Assembly: GCA_030539615.1 (NCBI GenBank)
Contig: JAUNXU010000005.1
Span: 1-49,224 of the forward strand
Direction: 5' to 3'
DNA from: Methanobacteriaceae archaeon
GTDB taxonomy: Archaea > Methanobacteriota > Methanobacteria > Methanobacteriales > Methanobacteriaceae
DNA: 49,224 nt
The notes beneath the pieces were generated by a model that was not told the DNA's origin, made no database searches, and was given only the letters and a program-made list of their open reading frames with translations. The position numbers and the translations under genes were made by a program. This document shows, piece after piece, positions 1 through 10,696 of this stretch; position 1 is the stretch's first letter, and each line of letters begins with the position of its first letter.

Positions 1-23
1 TCTTTTGTGAACTACTTTTTTAT

Positions 24-159
24 TTTTTTGTTCTTATTTTGTTTTCTAAAAATTTATTTTTGTTCTTACTTTGCACATTTTTTTTAGTTTTTTTGTTCTT
101 ATTTTGTGATCCTACAATAGTATTTATTCCTAAAAAGTGAAAAAATGTACACAAAATAA
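24..159. promoter_or_regulatory. Spaced T-rich repeats upstream of the pst operon
   Basis: Three near-identical copies of a T-run followed by GTTCTTAYTTTG lie at about 24-42, 57-73 and 88-106, spaced 32-33 bp apart, roughly three helical turns. The end of the third copy (TTATTTTGTG, 99-108) is repeated in inverted orientation as CACAAAATAA at 150-159. A TATA-like TTTTATATATT follows at about 164-173, and the pstS start is at 265. This layout fits an upstream operator array controlling phosphate uptake, but no binding protein is identifiable here and the left edge may cut off further copies. Confidence 0.4.
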
Positions 160-264
160 TTAATTTTATATATTAATAATTACTACCTAAAAATAAGAGT
201 CATAAAAAAAAACTCTTATTATCCAAAAAAAAAAAATTATTTATATAGAGGTAAAATATAAAAA

Positions 265-1074
265 ATGAAAAGTAAATACAAATTAAGCATAATAATATGT
301 ATAACTTTAATAATAGCCGGATATATGATATTTGCACCAGGAACAGAAAAACACCAAAATATAGCAATAGCAGGATCAACATCAGTTCAACCTAGTGCAG
401 AAAAACTATCTGAAAAATTCATGGAAGAAAATCCCCTTACCAAAATAACAGTACAAGGTGGAGGATCATCAACAGGATTAAACAGTGTTAAAAAGAAAAC
501 AGCACAGATAGGAACGTACTCTACCAAACTTAAAGAAGATTCAAAAGTTAAACAAACAAAAATAGCTAGTGATGGAATAACAATTATTGTAAATCCATCA
601 AATAAAGTAACAGATCTAACTAAAGAACAAGTTAAAGGTATATTCACAGGAGAAATAACAGACTGGAGTCAAGTTGGTGGAACACCAGGAAAAATAAATG
701 TAGTTTCAAGAGAAGATGGATCAGGAACAAGAGATGCAGTAACTAAAGTAGCACTTGATGATAAAGATATAGTAAAAACAGCAATCATACAAAGTTCAAC
801 AGGATCATTAATGCAAACCGTGTCAAGTGATCCAAATGCAATAGGATATGCTTCATTATCAGATTTACGAGAAAATGAAGTAAAAACATTAAGCATAAAC
901 AAAGTACCTGCAACAAAAGAAACAATAAAAGATGGATCATATGTAATACAAAGACCATTTTTATTTTTAACATCCCCCAATCCAGATACATCCACACAAC
1001 AATTTATTGATTGGGTTTTAGGTCCTGAAGGTCAAAAAATAATTGAAGATGAAGGATTAGTACCTGTAAACTAA
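265..1074 (+). CDS. pstS: Phosphate ABC transporter substrate-binding protein PstS
   Basis: This is the extracellular phosphate-binding component of the high-affinity Pst transporter. The protein has 269 residues. A hydrophobic segment at about 7-24 would anchor it to the membrane; there is no lipobox cysteine. The mature part begins with the phosphate-contact stretch IAGSTSVQP. The later [11 protein letters not shown] stretch is the second typical phosphate-binding loop of the PstS family. It is first in a five-gene operon (pstSCAB-phoU) and has a GAGGT ribosome binding site at about 248. The assignment is secure from both motifs and operon context. Expression is probably phosphate-controlled through the repeats upstream, which is inference. 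Confidence 0.95.
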   Translation: MKSKYKLSIIICITLIIAGYMIFAPGTEKHQNIAIAGSTSVQPSAEKLSEKFMEENPLTKITVQGGGSSTGLNSVKKKTAQIGTYSTKLKEDSKVKQTKIASDGITIIVNPSNKVTDLTKEQVKGIFTGEITDWSQVGGTPGKINVVSREDGSGTRDAVTKVALDDKDIVKTAIIQSSTGSLMQTVSSDPNAIGYASLSDLRENEVKTLSINKVPATKETIKDGSYVIQRPFLFLTSPNPDTSTQQFIDWVLGPEGQKIIEDEGLVPVN

Positions 1075-1106
1075 AAAAAAATAAAAAAAAATTCCAAGAG
1101 GATAAA

Positions 1107-1985
1107 ATGGATAAAAACAAAATACAAGAAAAAATAATGGAAAAAACATTATTAATAATAGCTTTACTATCAATTTTAGCCATAGTTCTTATTATAGGGT
1201 TTATATTCCTAGAAGGATTTCCAGCAATTCAAGAAATTGGTTTCTTCCAATTTATGTTAGGAATGGATTGGTCACCTAAAAAGGATATTTTTGGAGTATT
1301 TCCAATGATTATTGGAACATTACTTACAACAATAATTGCATTAATAATAGCTATTCCATTATCAATAGGTTGTGCAATCTTTTTAACAGAATATGCACCA
1401 GAAAATATGAAAAAAATACTAAAACCAACAATACAAAGTCTTGCAGGAATACCATCAGTTATCTATGGATTTGTAGGATTAGTATTATTAGTACCATTTC
1501 TTAGATCAACTTTTGGTGGAACTGGATTTAATGTATTAGGTGCTTCAATTATACTTGCAATAATGATTTTACCAACAATCATAAGCATATCTGAAGATGC
1601 ATTACTAGCCATACCAAAATCTTTCACAGAAGCATCTTATGGATTAGGAGCAACAAAATGGCAAACAATATATAAAATATTATTACCTGCAGCACTACCT
1701 GGATTAATAACAGCAATAATTTTAGGAATGGGAAGAGCTATAGGTGAAACCATGGCTGTAATAATGATTGCAGGAAATGTAGTAGAAATACCAGGATCAA
1801 TCTTTGAACCAGTACGAACATTAACAGCAAATATAGCTATAGAAATGGGATATGCAATAAATTTACATTACAATGCATTATTTGCAACAGGAATCATATT
1901 ACTAATAATCATTATGATACTATTAGTTATAGCTAATTACATAGAACATAAAAAGAAACTTAGTGTAGGTGGTGGAGAATTATGA
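1107..1985 (+). CDS. pstC: Phosphate ABC transporter permease PstC
   Basis: One of the two membrane permeases of the Pst transporter. The 292-residue protein has about six hydrophobic segments. Its EAA-type loop, which docks the ATPase, reads [20 protein letters not shown] (about residues 184-203) and is followed by the family stretch [14 protein letters not shown] ribosome binding site lies 5 bp before the ATG. The stop overlaps the pstA start by four bases (ATGA), consistent with translational coupling. It is distinguished from PstA by gene order and by the RAIGET sequence after the EAA loop. Confidence 0.95.
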   Translation: MDKNKIQEKIMEKTLLIIALLSILAIVLIIGFIFLEGFPAIQEIGFFQFMLGMDWSPKKDIFGVFPMIIGTLLTTIIALIIAIPLSIGCAIFLTEYAPENMKKILKPTIQSLAGIPSVIYGFVGLVLLVPFLRSTFGGTGFNVLGASIILAIMILPTIISISEDALLAIPKSFTEASYGLGATKWQTIYKILLPAALPGLITAIILGMGRAIGETMAVIMIAGNVVEIPGSIFEPVRTLTANIAIEMGYAINLHYNALFATGIILLIIIMILLVIANYIEHKKKLSVGGGEL

Positions 1986-2827
1986 GTATAATAACACCAA
2001 AGAAAACAAACGATATAGCAAAAAGCATATTTTGGTTAATTGGAATTATAACCATAGTTATCTTAATAATAATTATTGGATATATTGTAGTAAAAGGACT
2101 ACCTGTAATATCACTTGAATTTCTTTTAAGTTCACCAAAAGAATCAGGAGCAGCAGGTGGAATATTCCCAATGATAATCTCCACAATATATGTTACATTC
2201 TTTGCAGTTTTAATAGCAACACCATTAGGAGTAGGATCAGCAATATATCTTACAGAATATGCTGGAGATAATATTGTAGTAAGAATAATAAAATTTGCAT
2301 CTGAAGCATTAGCATCATTACCATCCATAATTTTTGGATTATTTGGTCTAGCATTTTTTGTAGTATTTCTTAATTTAGGATGGTGTGTACTATCTGCATC
2401 ATTAACATTAGCACTAATGGCTATGCCAACAATAATGAGAACAGCTGAAAATTCAATAAATGCAGTTCCACAATCATATAAAGAAGGTAGTTATGGAATG
2501 GGAGCTAGTAAATGGCAAACAATAATTAATGTAACATTACCAGCAGCATTACCAGGAATTGTAACCGGAATTATCCTAGGAATGGCAAGAGCAATAGAAG
2601 AAACTGCAGCAATTATGTATACTGTAGGAGCATCTATTGCAGCACCTATAACAATTTTTGATCCAGCAAGACCATTACCATTACATCTATATATTTTAGC
2701 AACAGAAGGAATATCTATAGATAATGCATTTGGAACTGCACTCGTACTTATAGTTATAATATTAATAATAACAATCTCAACTAATGTTATAGTTGAAAGA
2801 TACCAGAAAAAAATGATGGGTGAATAA
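1982..2827 (+). CDS. pstA: Phosphate ABC transporter permease PstA
   Basis: The second membrane permease of the Pst system, 281 residues with about six membrane spans. The EAA loop ([20 protein letters not shown]) is intact. The following conserved stretch, usually RAIGETAPI in the family, reads RAIEETAAI here, so a normally conserved glycine is glutamate; its effect is unknown. The start overlaps the end of pstC by four bases, and pstB follows six bases after the stop. Together PstC and PstA form the phosphate channel driven by PstB. Confidence 0.95.
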   Translation: MSIITPKKTNDIAKSIFWLIGIITIVILIIIIGYIVVKGLPVISLEFLLSSPKESGAAGGIFPMIISTIYVTFFAVLIATPLGVGSAIYLTEYAGDNIVVRIIKFASEALASLPSIIFGLFGLAFFVVFLNLGWCVLSASLTLALMAMPTIMRTAENSINAVPQSYKEGSYGMGASKWQTIINVTLPAALPGIVTGIILGMARAIEETAAIMYTVGASIAAPITIFDPARPLPLHLYILATEGISIDNAFGTALVLIVIILIITISTNVIVERYQKKMMGE

Positions 2828-2833
2828 TAAAAA

Positions 2834-3595
2834 ATGAATATTGAAAATGTAATTGAAACCAAAAATTTAAATACATATTTTGGAGATCACCATATACTAA
2901 AAGATCTAAATACACAAATACCAAGAAATGCTGTTACTGCATTAATAGGACCATCAGGATGTGGAAAATCCACATTCTTAAGAACATTAAATAGAATGAA
3001 TGATTTAATACCCATATTTCGTAAAGAAGGAGATATATTACTTGATGGAAAAGATATATATTCTAAAAAAACAGATATTGTAGAATTAAGAAAAAGAGTA
3101 GGAATGGTATTTCAGAAAGCCAACCCATTTCCTAAATCCATATATGATAATGTTGCATATGGACTAAGAATACATGGAGAAACTGATGAAAACAAAATAG
3201 ATAAAATTGTTGAAAAAAGTTTAAAAGCAGCTGCATTATGGGATGAAATTGAAGATAAAATACATGAATCAGCACTAGGATTATCCGGAGGACAACAACA
3301 AAGATTATGTATTGCAAGAACAATAGCAGTATCCCCAGAAATAATTCTTATGGATGAACCATGTTCAGCATTAGATCCCATATCAACAACTAAAATAGAA
3401 GATCTTATACATAAACTAAAAGATAAGTACACCATAATTATAGTCACACACAATATGCAACAAGCAACAAGAGTATCTAAATACACATCATTTTTCTTAA
3501 ATGGAGAAATAATAGAAAATAATAAAACATCAAAATTATTTGTAGATCCTGAAAATAAAAAAACAGAAGATTACATAACAGGAAGATTTGGATAA
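2834..3595 (+). CDS. pstB: Phosphate ABC transporter ATP-binding protein PstB
   Basis: The cytoplasmic ATPase that powers phosphate import. It has 253 residues, the usual PstB length. Walker A is GPSGCGKS (39-46), the ABC signature is LSGGQQQR (150-157) and Walker B is ILMDEP (about 171-176), followed by the D-loop SALD. The C-terminus GRFG is typical of PstB. It lies directly after pstA in the operon and its ribosome binding site falls within the end of pstA. Confidence 0.97.
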   Translation: MNIENVIETKNLNTYFGDHHILKDLNTQIPRNAVTALIGPSGCGKSTFLRTLNRMNDLIPIFRKEGDILLDGKDIYSKKTDIVELRKRVGMVFQKANPFPKSIYDNVAYGLRIHGETDENKIDKIVEKSLKAAALWDEIEDKIHESALGLSGGQQQRLCIARTIAVSPEIILMDEPCSALDPISTTKIEDLIHKLKDKYTIIIVTHNMQQATRVSKYTSFFLNGEIIENNKTSKLFVDPENKKTEDYITGRFG

Positions 3596-3613
3596 AAAGA
3601 GGATATAGAAAAT

Positions 3614-4267
3614 ATGCCAGAATATAGACGAAGATTTAGAAGAAAAATGGATAACTTACATGATGAAATTGAACAAGCAGGAAACTTAACAAAAGAAAGC
3701 TATGAATTATCAATAAGCTTATTCAATGATTATAAAAAAGAAAATTATGAAAAAGTAATTGAAAATACAACCCAAATTACAAAAACTTGCGATCAAGTAG
3801 AAAAAGATTGTATAAAATTATTAGCAACACAACAACCTGTAGCAAGCGACCTTAGATTTATTGAAGCATGCATTAAAGTATCAAGCCATCTAAAAAGAAT
3901 GGGAAAACTATCAAGAAACATAGCAGAAATTACTGATGAAATAAAAGTTACTGCAATACCATCACAACCATTAGAAATAATGAATAAAATGGCTAAAGAA
4001 GTAAACAGTATGCTAAAAAGAAGTATTAGATCATTTTTAGAACTAAATATTGATGAAGCATCAGAATTAGAAGAAGATGATGACTGCGTAGATGAACTAT
4101 TTGATGAATTTATCATAGTAGTTACAGAATCTATGAAGAAAAATAAAGATAATATTGAGCTTCTTGTTCATTTCTTATTAATTGGAAGATATCTTGAAAG
4201 ATTAGCTGATAGATCTGAAAATATTGGAGGAAGAACAATTTTAACTGCAGGACACTTAAAAAATTAG
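3614..4267 (+). CDS. phoU: Phosphate uptake regulator PhoU
   Basis: The 217-residue protein is all-helical and contains two PhoU repeats of about 100 residues each. Each repeat carries the acidic/metal-binding helical signature of the family (DQVEKDCIKLL in the first, ERLADRSENIGG near residues 197-208 in the second). PhoU proteins modulate Pst transport and phosphate signalling. It closes the pst operon, 18 bp after pstB, with GAGG upstream of its ATG. No histidine-kinase partner is nearby, as is usual in methanogens. Confidence 0.93.
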   Translation: MPEYRRRFRRKMDNLHDEIEQAGNLTKESYELSISLFNDYKKENYEKVIENTTQITKTCDQVEKDCIKLLATQQPVASDLRFIEACIKVSSHLKRMGKLSRNIAEITDEIKVTAIPSQPLEIMNKMAKEVNSMLKRSIRSFLELNIDEASELEEDDDCVDELFDEFIIVVTESMKKNKDNIELLVHFLLIGRYLERLADRSENIGGRTILTAGHLKN

Positions 4268-4505
4268 AATCTAAAAAAAAAACATAAATCCATATATTTT
4301 ATATAATTAACACGCAATTTACACACACATATATAATAACTTTTCACCTCCATTTTTAACCTTTTTTTATTATTAATTTCTTATATTTGATTAATATTTC
4401 CATTTATTCATTTAAAAAAAAAGAAAGTTAAAAGAAACTCATTAAACAAATGAATTTATATTTAATTAATGTTTCTTTCTAGAAAAGTATATTTTAAATT
4501 TTTTT

Positions 4506-5345
4506 TTATTCAGTTATTTTTTTTGTTGTTTTTCTTGCAGCCCAACATTGTACACAAATACCAACAGGTAGTCCTGCTGTATGTGTATCTGCTTCTTCAA
4601 TTTTCACACCAAGGCATGTTGTTTTTCCACCAAGACCCATTGGTCCAATATTGGTATTATTTGCTATTTTTAATAGATCTTCTTCTAATTGTGCTAATTG
4701 TTCATCAGGATTTTTTTCATCAATTGATTTTAATAATGCTTTTTTAGCTAATTTCATAGCCATGTCAGATGATCCACCTATTCCCACACCAATTACTGTT
4801 GGAGGGCATGGTTTTCCACCTGCTGATATTATTACTTCTTTGAAAAATTCTTTTATTCCTTCAATTCCATCCCCAGGTAGTAACATTCTTAATTGATTAT
4901 TATTTTCTGATCCAAAGCCTTTTGGAAATATTGTTATTTCTATAGCTTTTTCTTCCATAAGTTCTACATTTATTTGTGGTATTTGATTTCCAATATTGTT
5001 TCCAGTATTTTTTCTTGTTAATGGATTTACTACATTTGTTCTTAATGGAATTTCTTTTGTTGCTTTTTGTACCCCGTTTCTTATTGCTTGTTCTAGATTT
5101 TCTACTTGAATATTTCCTAATTTAATAAATATTATTGGTAATCCTGTATCTTGACACATTGGAATATTCTTTTTTTCAGCTATGTCTATATTTTTTAGTA
5201 TAGTTTCTATGTTTAATTTTGCTATATCATCTTCTTCATCATTATAAGCTTTTTTTAATGATTTTTTTATATCTTCAGGTAATTTTATCACAGCTTCTTT
5301 ATATAATTCTGCTACTGTGTCTTCTATTGTTTTTTGTGTTATCAT
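4506..5345 (-). CDS. fumA: Fumarate hydratase (class I), alpha subunit
   Basis: The 279-residue protein corresponds to the N-terminal catalytic half of class I Fe-S fumarases (alpha chain of the two-subunit fumarate/L(+)-tartrate dehydratase type). It interconverts malate and fumarate in the incomplete reductive TCA branch of methanogens. Three cysteines sit where the [4Fe-4S] ligands are expected: C64 in MCQDTG, C180 in GGKPCPP and C244 in GGKTTCLG. The beta subunit is not adjacent and must be elsewhere. The gene converges with phoU across a T-rich 238-bp gap and is transcribed alone. The tartrate dehydratase alternative cannot be excluded by sequence alone, but fumarase is expected in this lineage. 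Confidence 0.9.
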   Translation of the reverse strand: MITQKTIEDTVAELYKEAVIKLPEDIKKSLKKAYNDEEDDIAKLNIETILKNIDIAEKKNIPMCQDTGLPIIFIKLGNIQVENLEQAIRNGVQKATKEIPLRTNVVNPLTRKNTGNNIGNQIPQINVELMEEKAIEITIFPKGFGSENNNQLRMLLPGDGIEGIKEFFKEVIISAGGKPCPPTVIGVGIGGSSDMAMKLAKKALLKSIDEKNPDEQLAQLEEDLLKIANNTNIGPMGLGGKTTCLGVKIEEADTHTAGLPVGICVQCWAARKTTKKITE

Positions 5346-5659
5346 TATTTTTTTGTCCTTTTTGATTATTAGTTGTTATTTTGTTTTTTGTGATTATTAT
5401 TTTTTATTCTTTTTTTAGTTTTAGGCTATTTTTAATTTTATTAATATATAAGTCTTAATTAAAATTATAATTTTTTTTATATGCTAGTTAATATTTTTAA
5501 TTTTATGACAATTAATTTATTAAAAATTATAATTTAGTCTGTATTTAATAAAGTGTTATTATATTTATTTTAAAGATATTTTTTTGTCTATTTTATAAAT
5601 TTATTTATTATAAAAATAATATATAATATTAATTATTTAAAAATGAGGTGTAAATTAAA
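5346..5659. other. Divergent intergenic region with two copies of a 12-bp palindrome
   Basis: No gene is visible. The perfect palindrome AAATTATAATTT occurs at 5462-5473 and again at 5524-5535. TATA-like sequences are present for both flanking genes: TTAATATATAAG around 5438-5449 for the leftward fumarase gene and AATAATATATAATA near 5615-5630 for the rightward gene. In DNA this AT-rich the palindromes could be chance. Confidence 0.3.
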
Positions 5660-6028
5660 ATGGTTGTTAATGAAGTTTCTGCAGGAAAATTAAAAATTAA
5701 AAAATCTAAATTTTTTGCTCATTTATATCATATTGATACTATAGATGATATTAATGAAATTAAAAAAATTCATAATAAAAAATATAAAAAAGCTGCTCAC
5801 CATTGTTATGCAGCCATTATTAATAATGATGAAATTCAAAAAGCTGATGGTGAAGTTGGTTCTCCAGGGCGTGTATTATTAGAATTATTACATGAATATA
5901 ATCTTGAAAATTATGTTATTATAGTTTCTCGTATTTTTGGCGGTATTAAATTAGGTCAAGGTGGTGTTGCTCGTGCATTTCGTGATTCAGGACGAGGTAC
6001 TATCAAATCATTTGTTGATAGTCAATAA
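5660..6028 (+). CDS. IMPACT/YigZ (UPF0029) family protein
   Basis: A 122-residue protein matching the N-terminal domain of the UPF0029/IMPACT/YigZ family. Family signatures are visible: the HHCYA stretch near residue 47, GEVGSPGRVLLELL near 65-78, and SRIFGGIKLGQGGVARAF near 89-106. Eukaryotic IMPACT regulates GCN2, while the bacterial YigZ role is unclear. No archaeal function is established to my knowledge. The C-terminal ferredoxin-like domain of bacterial YigZ is missing, so this is a single-domain version. The start follows a GAGGTG ribosome binding site. It is apparently monocistronic and converges with porB. Confidence 0.85.
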   Translation: MVVNEVSAGKLKIKKSKFFAHLYHIDTIDDINEIKKIHNKKYKKAAHHCYAAIINNDEIQKADGEVGSPGRVLLELLHEYNLENYVIIVSRIFGGIKLGQGGVARAFRDSGRGTIKSFVDSQ

Positions 6029-6056
6029 ATTATAAAAAAAAATAAGATAATATGAA

Positions 6057-6929
6057 TTAGTCTGTTAATCCTAATTCTTTACTTTGTGAATCTACATATG
6101 CTTGGATATTTGCTTTATGTTGATCATCTAAATGTTTAAATCTTTTTTGCATGTTTAAATAATCTGTTACTGGTATTTTTTTTGCTGGTTTTACAGTTAC
6201 TTTAAATTCTCCATGATCTATTTCATATAATACCCATAAATGTGATTGTACTGCTAATCGTCCTAATTTTACTGTATCAGATGTTTTAAATCCCCATCCT
6301 GTTGCACATGGTTGTAATAAATGTATGTATGCAGGACCTTTTGTTTCTGCTGCTTTTTTAACTTTATTCATTAAATCTGTTGGATGAGATATGGATGCTG
6401 TTGCTACATATGGTATTCCATGTGATGCCATGATCATTGCCATATTTTTTTTATGTCTTGTTTCTCCAAAACTATTTTTTCCGGCAGGTGATGTTGTTGT
6501 TGATGCACCATATGGTGTTGAACTACTTCTTTGTATACCTGTGTTCATGTATGCTTCATTATCATAACATAAATAAATTATATTTTGTCCTCTTTCCATT
6601 GCTCCTGATAAAGATTGCATTCCTATATCGGTTGTTCCACCATCACCACCAATTACAAGTATATTTGTATCTTCTTTTCCTTGTGCTTTTAATGCTTCTT
6701 CTACTCCTGAAGCTACTGCTGAGGCATTTTCAAATGCTACATGTATCCATGGTATTTCCCATGCTGTTTCAGGATATGGTGTTGTTACAACTTCTAAACA
6801 TCCTGTTGCTGATACTGCAACTGTATTTTCACCTAAAGCTTTTAGAGCTAATCGTACACCTATTGTTGCCCCACAACCGGCACATGCTCTATGTCCTGGT
6901 GCTAGATATTCTTTTTCATCTATATCCAT
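6057..6929 (-). CDS. porB: Pyruvate:ferredoxin oxidoreductase beta subunit (PorB)
   Basis: This subunit binds thiamine diphosphate and a [4Fe-4S] cluster in the enzyme that reversibly converts pyruvate and CoA into acetyl-CoA and CO2. It has 290 residues. The N-terminal [10 protein letters not shown] supplies cluster cysteines. The ThDP/Mg motif is GDGGTTDIG (about 93-101) followed by the [10 protein letters not shown] loop. It is the last gene of porCDAB, seven bases after porA. In a methanogen with little acetate oxidation the enzyme works mainly in the biosynthetic direction. The [13 protein letters not shown]-type loop supports pyruvate rather than 2-oxoglutarate or indolepyruvate specificity; this is from family knowledge. 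Confidence 0.95.
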   Translation of the reverse strand: MDIDEKEYLAPGHRACAGCGATIGVRLALKALGENTVAVSATGCLEVVTTPYPETAWEIPWIHVAFENASAVASGVEEALKAQGKEDTNILVIGGDGGTTDIGMQSLSGAMERGQNIIYLCYDNEAYMNTGIQRSSSTPYGASTTTSPAGKNSFGETRHKKNMAMIMASHGIPYVATASISHPTDLMNKVKKAAETKGPAYIHLLQPCATGWGFKTSDTVKLGRLAVQSHLWVLYEIDHGEFKVTVKPAKKIPVTDYLNMQKRFKHLDDQHKANIQAYVDSQSKELGLTD

Positions 6930-6936
6930 TTTTGAT

Positions 6937-8079
6937 CTACTCCTTTAATCCTATCCATTCTACATCTTTTGTTGGATTTTTGGTTTTTTCTATGATTTCT
7001 CTTATTTGTTCTGGTGTTATGTCTCTTCCTCCAAGTCCGACAATATATCCGTATGTAGGATTATTTATTATTGCTTTTATTTCATTGTAAAGAGCCCCAC
7101 CTATACTGAAAGATACATTTTTATCTAATATTGCTATTTTTGCATCTGTTTTTAAAGCTTGTTTTATTGCTTCTATTGGTAATGGTCTATATACTCTTAC
7201 TCTTAATAAACCTATTTTTTGACCGTTTGATCTTTCTGTATCTATAACATCTTTTATTGTTCCACAGATTGACCCCATAGCCACTAAGATTATTTCTGCA
7301 TCTTCAGTTTTATATTCTTCTATTAAACCATAACCTCTTCCAAATTGATCTTTAAATTCATTATCAACATCAGAAATTACTTTTAATGCTTTTTGTTGTG
7401 CTTTTTCAATATCGTGTCTTGTTTCCATATAGTATTCAGTATCTGCTAATGTTCCTATAGACATTGGATCTTTAGGATCTAAAAATGCATGTTCTGGTTC
7501 ATATTGGGGTAAGAATTTATCTACTTGTTCTTGTGTTGGTATTTCCACCACATCTACTGTGTGAGTTAATATAAATCCATCTATACATACCATTGTTGGT
7601 AATAATATATCTTTATTTTCAGATATTTTATATGCTTGTAATGTTGTATCTAATGCTTCTTGTCCTGTTTCAGCATATATTTGTAACCATCCAGCATCTC
7701 TTTCTGCAATTGAATCTTGTTGATCGTTCCAAATATTGATTGGTGCAGATAATGCCCGATTAGCATTAGCCATTACTATAGGCATTCTCATTCCTGCTGC
7801 TGCATATACTACTTCATGCATGTATGCTAATCCTTGTGATGATGTTGCTGTAAATACTCTTACACCAGTACCTGATGCTCCTATTGAAGCACTCATTGCA
7901 CTATGTTCTGATTCTACTTTTATGTAATGTGCATTTAATTCTCCATTTGCAACATATTCAGCTAATTTTTCAGAGATTTTTGTTTGAGGTGTTATTGGGT
8001 ACACCGGTATTACATCAGGTTTAGCAAGTTTTACTGCTTCTGATATTGCTTCTGCTGATGATATTACTTTTTTAACCAT
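6937..8079 (-). CDS. porA: Pyruvate:ferredoxin oxidoreductase alpha subunit (PorA)
   Basis: The 380-residue alpha chain contributes the pyrimidine-binding and transketolase C-terminal domains of the pyruvate:ferredoxin oxidoreductase. The N-terminal [14 protein letters not shown] is the family signature, and [12 protein letters not shown] and [18 protein letters not shown] follow. The reading frame is open further upstream to 8139, but that extension lies inside porD. The ATG at 8079 overlaps the porD stop by one base (TAATG) and has GAGGGAAG upstream, so it was chosen. Position third in porCDAB supports the identification. Confidence 0.95.
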   Translation of the reverse strand: MVKKVISSAEAISEAVKLAKPDVIPVYPITPQTKISEKLAEYVANGELNAHYIKVESEHSAMSASIGASGTGVRVFTATSSQGLAYMHEVVYAAAGMRMPIVMANANRALSAPINIWNDQQDSIAERDAGWLQIYAETGQEALDTTLQAYKISENKDILLPTMVCIDGFILTHTVDVVEIPTQEQVDKFLPQYEPEHAFLDPKDPMSIGTLADTEYYMETRHDIEKAQQKALKVISDVDNEFKDQFGRGYGLIEEYKTEDAEIILVAMGSICGTIKDVIDTERSNGQKIGLLRVRVYRPLPIEAIKQALKTDAKIAILDKNVSFSIGGALYNEIKAIINNPTYGYIVGLGGRDITPEQIREIIEKTKNPTKDVEWIGLKE

Positions 8080-8324
8080 TATTCTTCCCTCACCATTTTT
8101 ATTGCATTTACTGGACATTCTTCTGCACATATACCACAACCTTTACAGTAATCATAATCTGGGTCGTATTCTTTATTTATACATCCTTCCGGACAGTACA
8201 TGTAACAAAAATTACATTTTATACATTTTTCTTTATCAGATACTGGTTTGAATGTTCTCCAACTACCAGTTTTATTATTTTTTGTACTACCTGGATTTTT
8301 TATTGCTGCTCCTATTGATACCAT
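8079..8324 (-). CDS. porD: Pyruvate:ferredoxin oxidoreductase delta subunit (PorD, 2x[4Fe-4S])
   Basis: An 81-residue ferredoxin-like subunit that passes electrons from PorB to free ferredoxin. Two CxxCxxCxxxCP cluster motifs are visible: [12 protein letters not shown] near residues 35-46 and [12 protein letters not shown] near 60-71. The N-terminal stretch [10 protein letters not shown] is typical of Por/Vor delta subunits and separates it from ordinary ferredoxins. Its stop overlaps the porA start. Confidence 0.95.
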   Translation of the reverse strand: MVSIGAAIKNPGSTKNNKTGSWRTFKPVSDKEKCIKCNFCYMYCPEGCINKEYDPDYDYCKGCGICAEECPVNAIKMVREE

Positions 8325-8354
8325 CTAATCACCTTGTATTTAATTTTATTGTTA

Positions 8355-8885
8355 TTAGTTTCCTTTTACTTTATCATAGATTAATTTTGTAGCTTCTATG
8401 TTCTTTTCTGCAATTTTTCCTTTAAATGTTTCATCTATTACTTTAAGTAATGAATCTATGGATATGATACCTGTTTTTGCTGATAAAAATCCTAACATTA
8501 TTGTATTTACTACATTTACACCTATAACATCTAATGCTGTTTTTGTAGCATCAATTTTATGGAACTTGTATGGTTTATCAAATGTTTCTTTAGTTGTATT
8601 TATGAATATTTCACCATCATCTTTTAACCCTGATGTTAAATTAACTACATTTGCTAATCCATCATCTAATACAACCACATATTCCGGAGAATATACTTGG
8701 AATCTTCTTCGTATTGGTTTATCATCTATACGTGTAAATGCCATTACTGGTGCTCCTCTACGTTCTACCCCAAAGAAAGGGAATGCTTGAGTGTACTGAC
8801 CATCTTCGAATGCTGCTTTAGCTAGTATTTCTGCTGCCGTTACAGCTCCTTGACCTCCACGTCCATGAAAACGTATTTCAATCAT
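8355..8885 (-). CDS. porC: Pyruvate:ferredoxin oxidoreductase gamma subunit (PorC)
   Basis: The 176-residue gamma chain, first gene of porCDAB. The start [18 protein letters not shown] is the classic gamma-subunit N-terminus. A TTG codon six residues upstream (8903) is in frame, but it overlaps the GGAGG ribosome binding site that lies about 11 bp before the ATG at 8885, so the ATG was chosen. The order C-D-A-B matches other methanogens. The gene diverges from the dihydropteroate synthase-related gene across about 180 bp that hold both promoters. Confidence 0.94.
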
Positions 8886-9067
8886 TGTTTTTATTGCCTC
8901 CAATTGTTTTTACTTTTTGAATTCTTTTTTTCAATAATGCTTAAAAAAAATAATTGTCATGTTTAATCATTATGAAATTTTTAATATTTATATGTATGGT
9001 TATGAATAAAATTAAACATATAAAAAAGATTGGAAATTTAAGATAAAAAATAGGAAAATAAAAGAAA

Positions 9068-10642
9068 ATGAAAATACTAATAATAACCGGATTACTTGCT
9101 AAAGAAACAATAATACAAAATATTAAAACCTATAAAAAACATGAAATTTACTTAAAAAGTATAAATACACCTATTGCAGCATTCATTACAAATAATATGA
9201 TTATTAACACCTTAAAAAAAGAAGAAACATTATACTCAATAAATACTAATAAAACAACCAATATTAATTATATTGACCTTATTCTCACACCTGGATTAAC
9301 AAGACAAGATACAAAAAAAATCAAAAATACCATAAAAAAACAAACATATAAAGGTCCAAGTAATGCAGCAGATATAAAAATAACATTAGATATAATTGAA
9401 AAAACAGAATTATCCACAACAAAACCTGCAGACAAATACATTATAGAACAACAAGAAAAACAAGCATTAAAAACAATTACAGAATATGAAGAAGATAACA
9501 AACCATTACAAAAACCAAATAATACACTAATTGGAAATTGTAAGATAGGTTCTGATTATCCTATGAGAATACTATCTGAAATTCCAAATGCCCCACAACT
9601 AAATGAAAAAGAACTTCACAATAAAATTCAACATTATATAAATAGTGGAGCAGACATGATTGATATTGGAATGTATGCTGGAGAAAATCATCCAAAAGAA
9701 GCATATTCACTCATAAAAACTGTTAAAGAAAACTACGATATACCTGTAAGTATTGATACTTTAAATCCTGAAGAAATAAAAGAAGCAATAAAAGCAGAAG
9801 TTGATTTAGTACTTAGTTTAGATCATGGAAATTACAAAAAAACATTACCCCTATTAGAAGATACACAAACTAGTGCAGTAATACTACCTACTAATTATAA
9901 AAAAGGGATTATTCCCCAAACACCTAAAGAAAAAATAATATCACTTGAAAAATTAGAAAATAAATGTAAAAATATTACTGTAATTGCAGATCCAATACTT
10001 GATCCAATAAATAGTAATTCTACAACAGAATCAATTATAACTTGTTTCAATTATAAAAAAAGAAATCCTAATACATTATTATTTTTTGGAGTGGGAAATG
10101 TTACTGAATTATTAGATTCTGATTCAAATGGTGTAAATGCAGTATTATCTGGAATTGGTATGGAAATAGGAGTTAATATTTTATTTACACCTGAAGCAAG
10201 TAAAAAAACATACAATAGTGTAAAAGAACTAAAAACTGCATCTAATATGATGTTTTTATCTAAAATAAAAAATACAATTCCTAAAAATTTAGGACTAAAT
10301 CTTATCACATTAAAAGATTCATTTAATAAAGAAGATATTCATATAGATACATCAAATATTTCACATATAACTGCAAAATCTGATGGATTTTTTTTACCAG
10401 ATCGTAAAGGAAGTTTTAAAATAATAGTAGAAGATAATAAAATAAAAGCTATTCAATATAATAAATTTACTCCAATACTAGTAATTGAATCTAAAACTGC
10501 AAGAGCAATGTATGAAGAATTAATAAGAAGAAATCTTGTATCTAGATTAGAACATGCTGCTTATCTTGGAATGGAACTTGAAAAAGCAGAAATAGCTTTG
10601 AAATTAGGGAAAAAATATATGCAAGATTTTGAAATATTCTAA
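9068..10642 (+). CDS. Dihydropteroate synthase-related protein (archaeal long form)
   Basis: A 524-residue protein with three parts. The first 150 residues are a methanogen-type N-terminal domain I do not otherwise recognise. A pterin-binding TIM-barrel follows at about 155-380, recognisable by GADMIDIGMYAGENHP, VSIDT and VIADPILDP. A C-terminal region ends in RLEHAAYLGMELEKAE, a helix also seen attached to other pterin/corrinoid-linked archaeal proteins. It is the long 'DHPS-like' family of methanogens, suspected to act in tetrahydromethanopterin metabolism; a true folate DHPS role is unlikely in an H4MPT user. It leads a probable three-gene run with ncsA and a small sulfur carrier, although the 54-bp gap may hold a separate promoter. 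Confidence 0.85.
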   Translation: MKILIITGLLAKETIIQNIKTYKKHEIYLKSINTPIAAFITNNMIINTLKKEETLYSINTNKTTNINYIDLILTPGLTRQDTKKIKNTIKKQTYKGPSNAADIKITLDIIEKTELSTTKPADKYIIEQQEKQALKTITEYEEDNKPLQKPNNTLIGNCKIGSDYPMRILSEIPNAPQLNEKELHNKIQHYINSGADMIDIGMYAGENHPKEAYSLIKTVKENYDIPVSIDTLNPEEIKEAIKAEVDLVLSLDHGNYKKTLPLLEDTQTSAVILPTNYKKGIIPQTPKEKIISLEKLENKCKNITVIADPILDPINSNSTTESIITCFNYKKRNPNTLLFFGVGNVTELLDSDSNGVNAVLSGIGMEIGVNILFTPEASKKTYNSVKELKTASNMMFLSKIKNTIPKNLGLNLITLKDSFNKEDIHIDTSNISHITAKSDGFFLPDRKGSFKIIVEDNKIKAIQYNKFTPILVIESKTARAMYEELIRRNLVSRLEHAAYLGMELEKAEIALKLGKKYMQDFEIF

Positions 10643-10696
10643 TAGAATAATAAAAGTTAATTGTTAATAAAAAAATAAATAAATAATATAGGAGAA

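Noticed and set aside
24-106. CRISPR repeat remnant at the left edge
   Set aside because: Units are T-rich, about 17 bp and imperfect, with T-rich intervals; a promoter-type repeat is more likely.
4469-4896. Rightward reading frames opposite the fumarase gene
   Set aside because: They are antisense shadows of the fumarase gene; residues are low complexity and no ribosome binding site is present.
6437-7090. 217-codon rightward frame across porB and porA
   Set aside because: Leu/His-rich antisense shadow of two clearly conserved genes.
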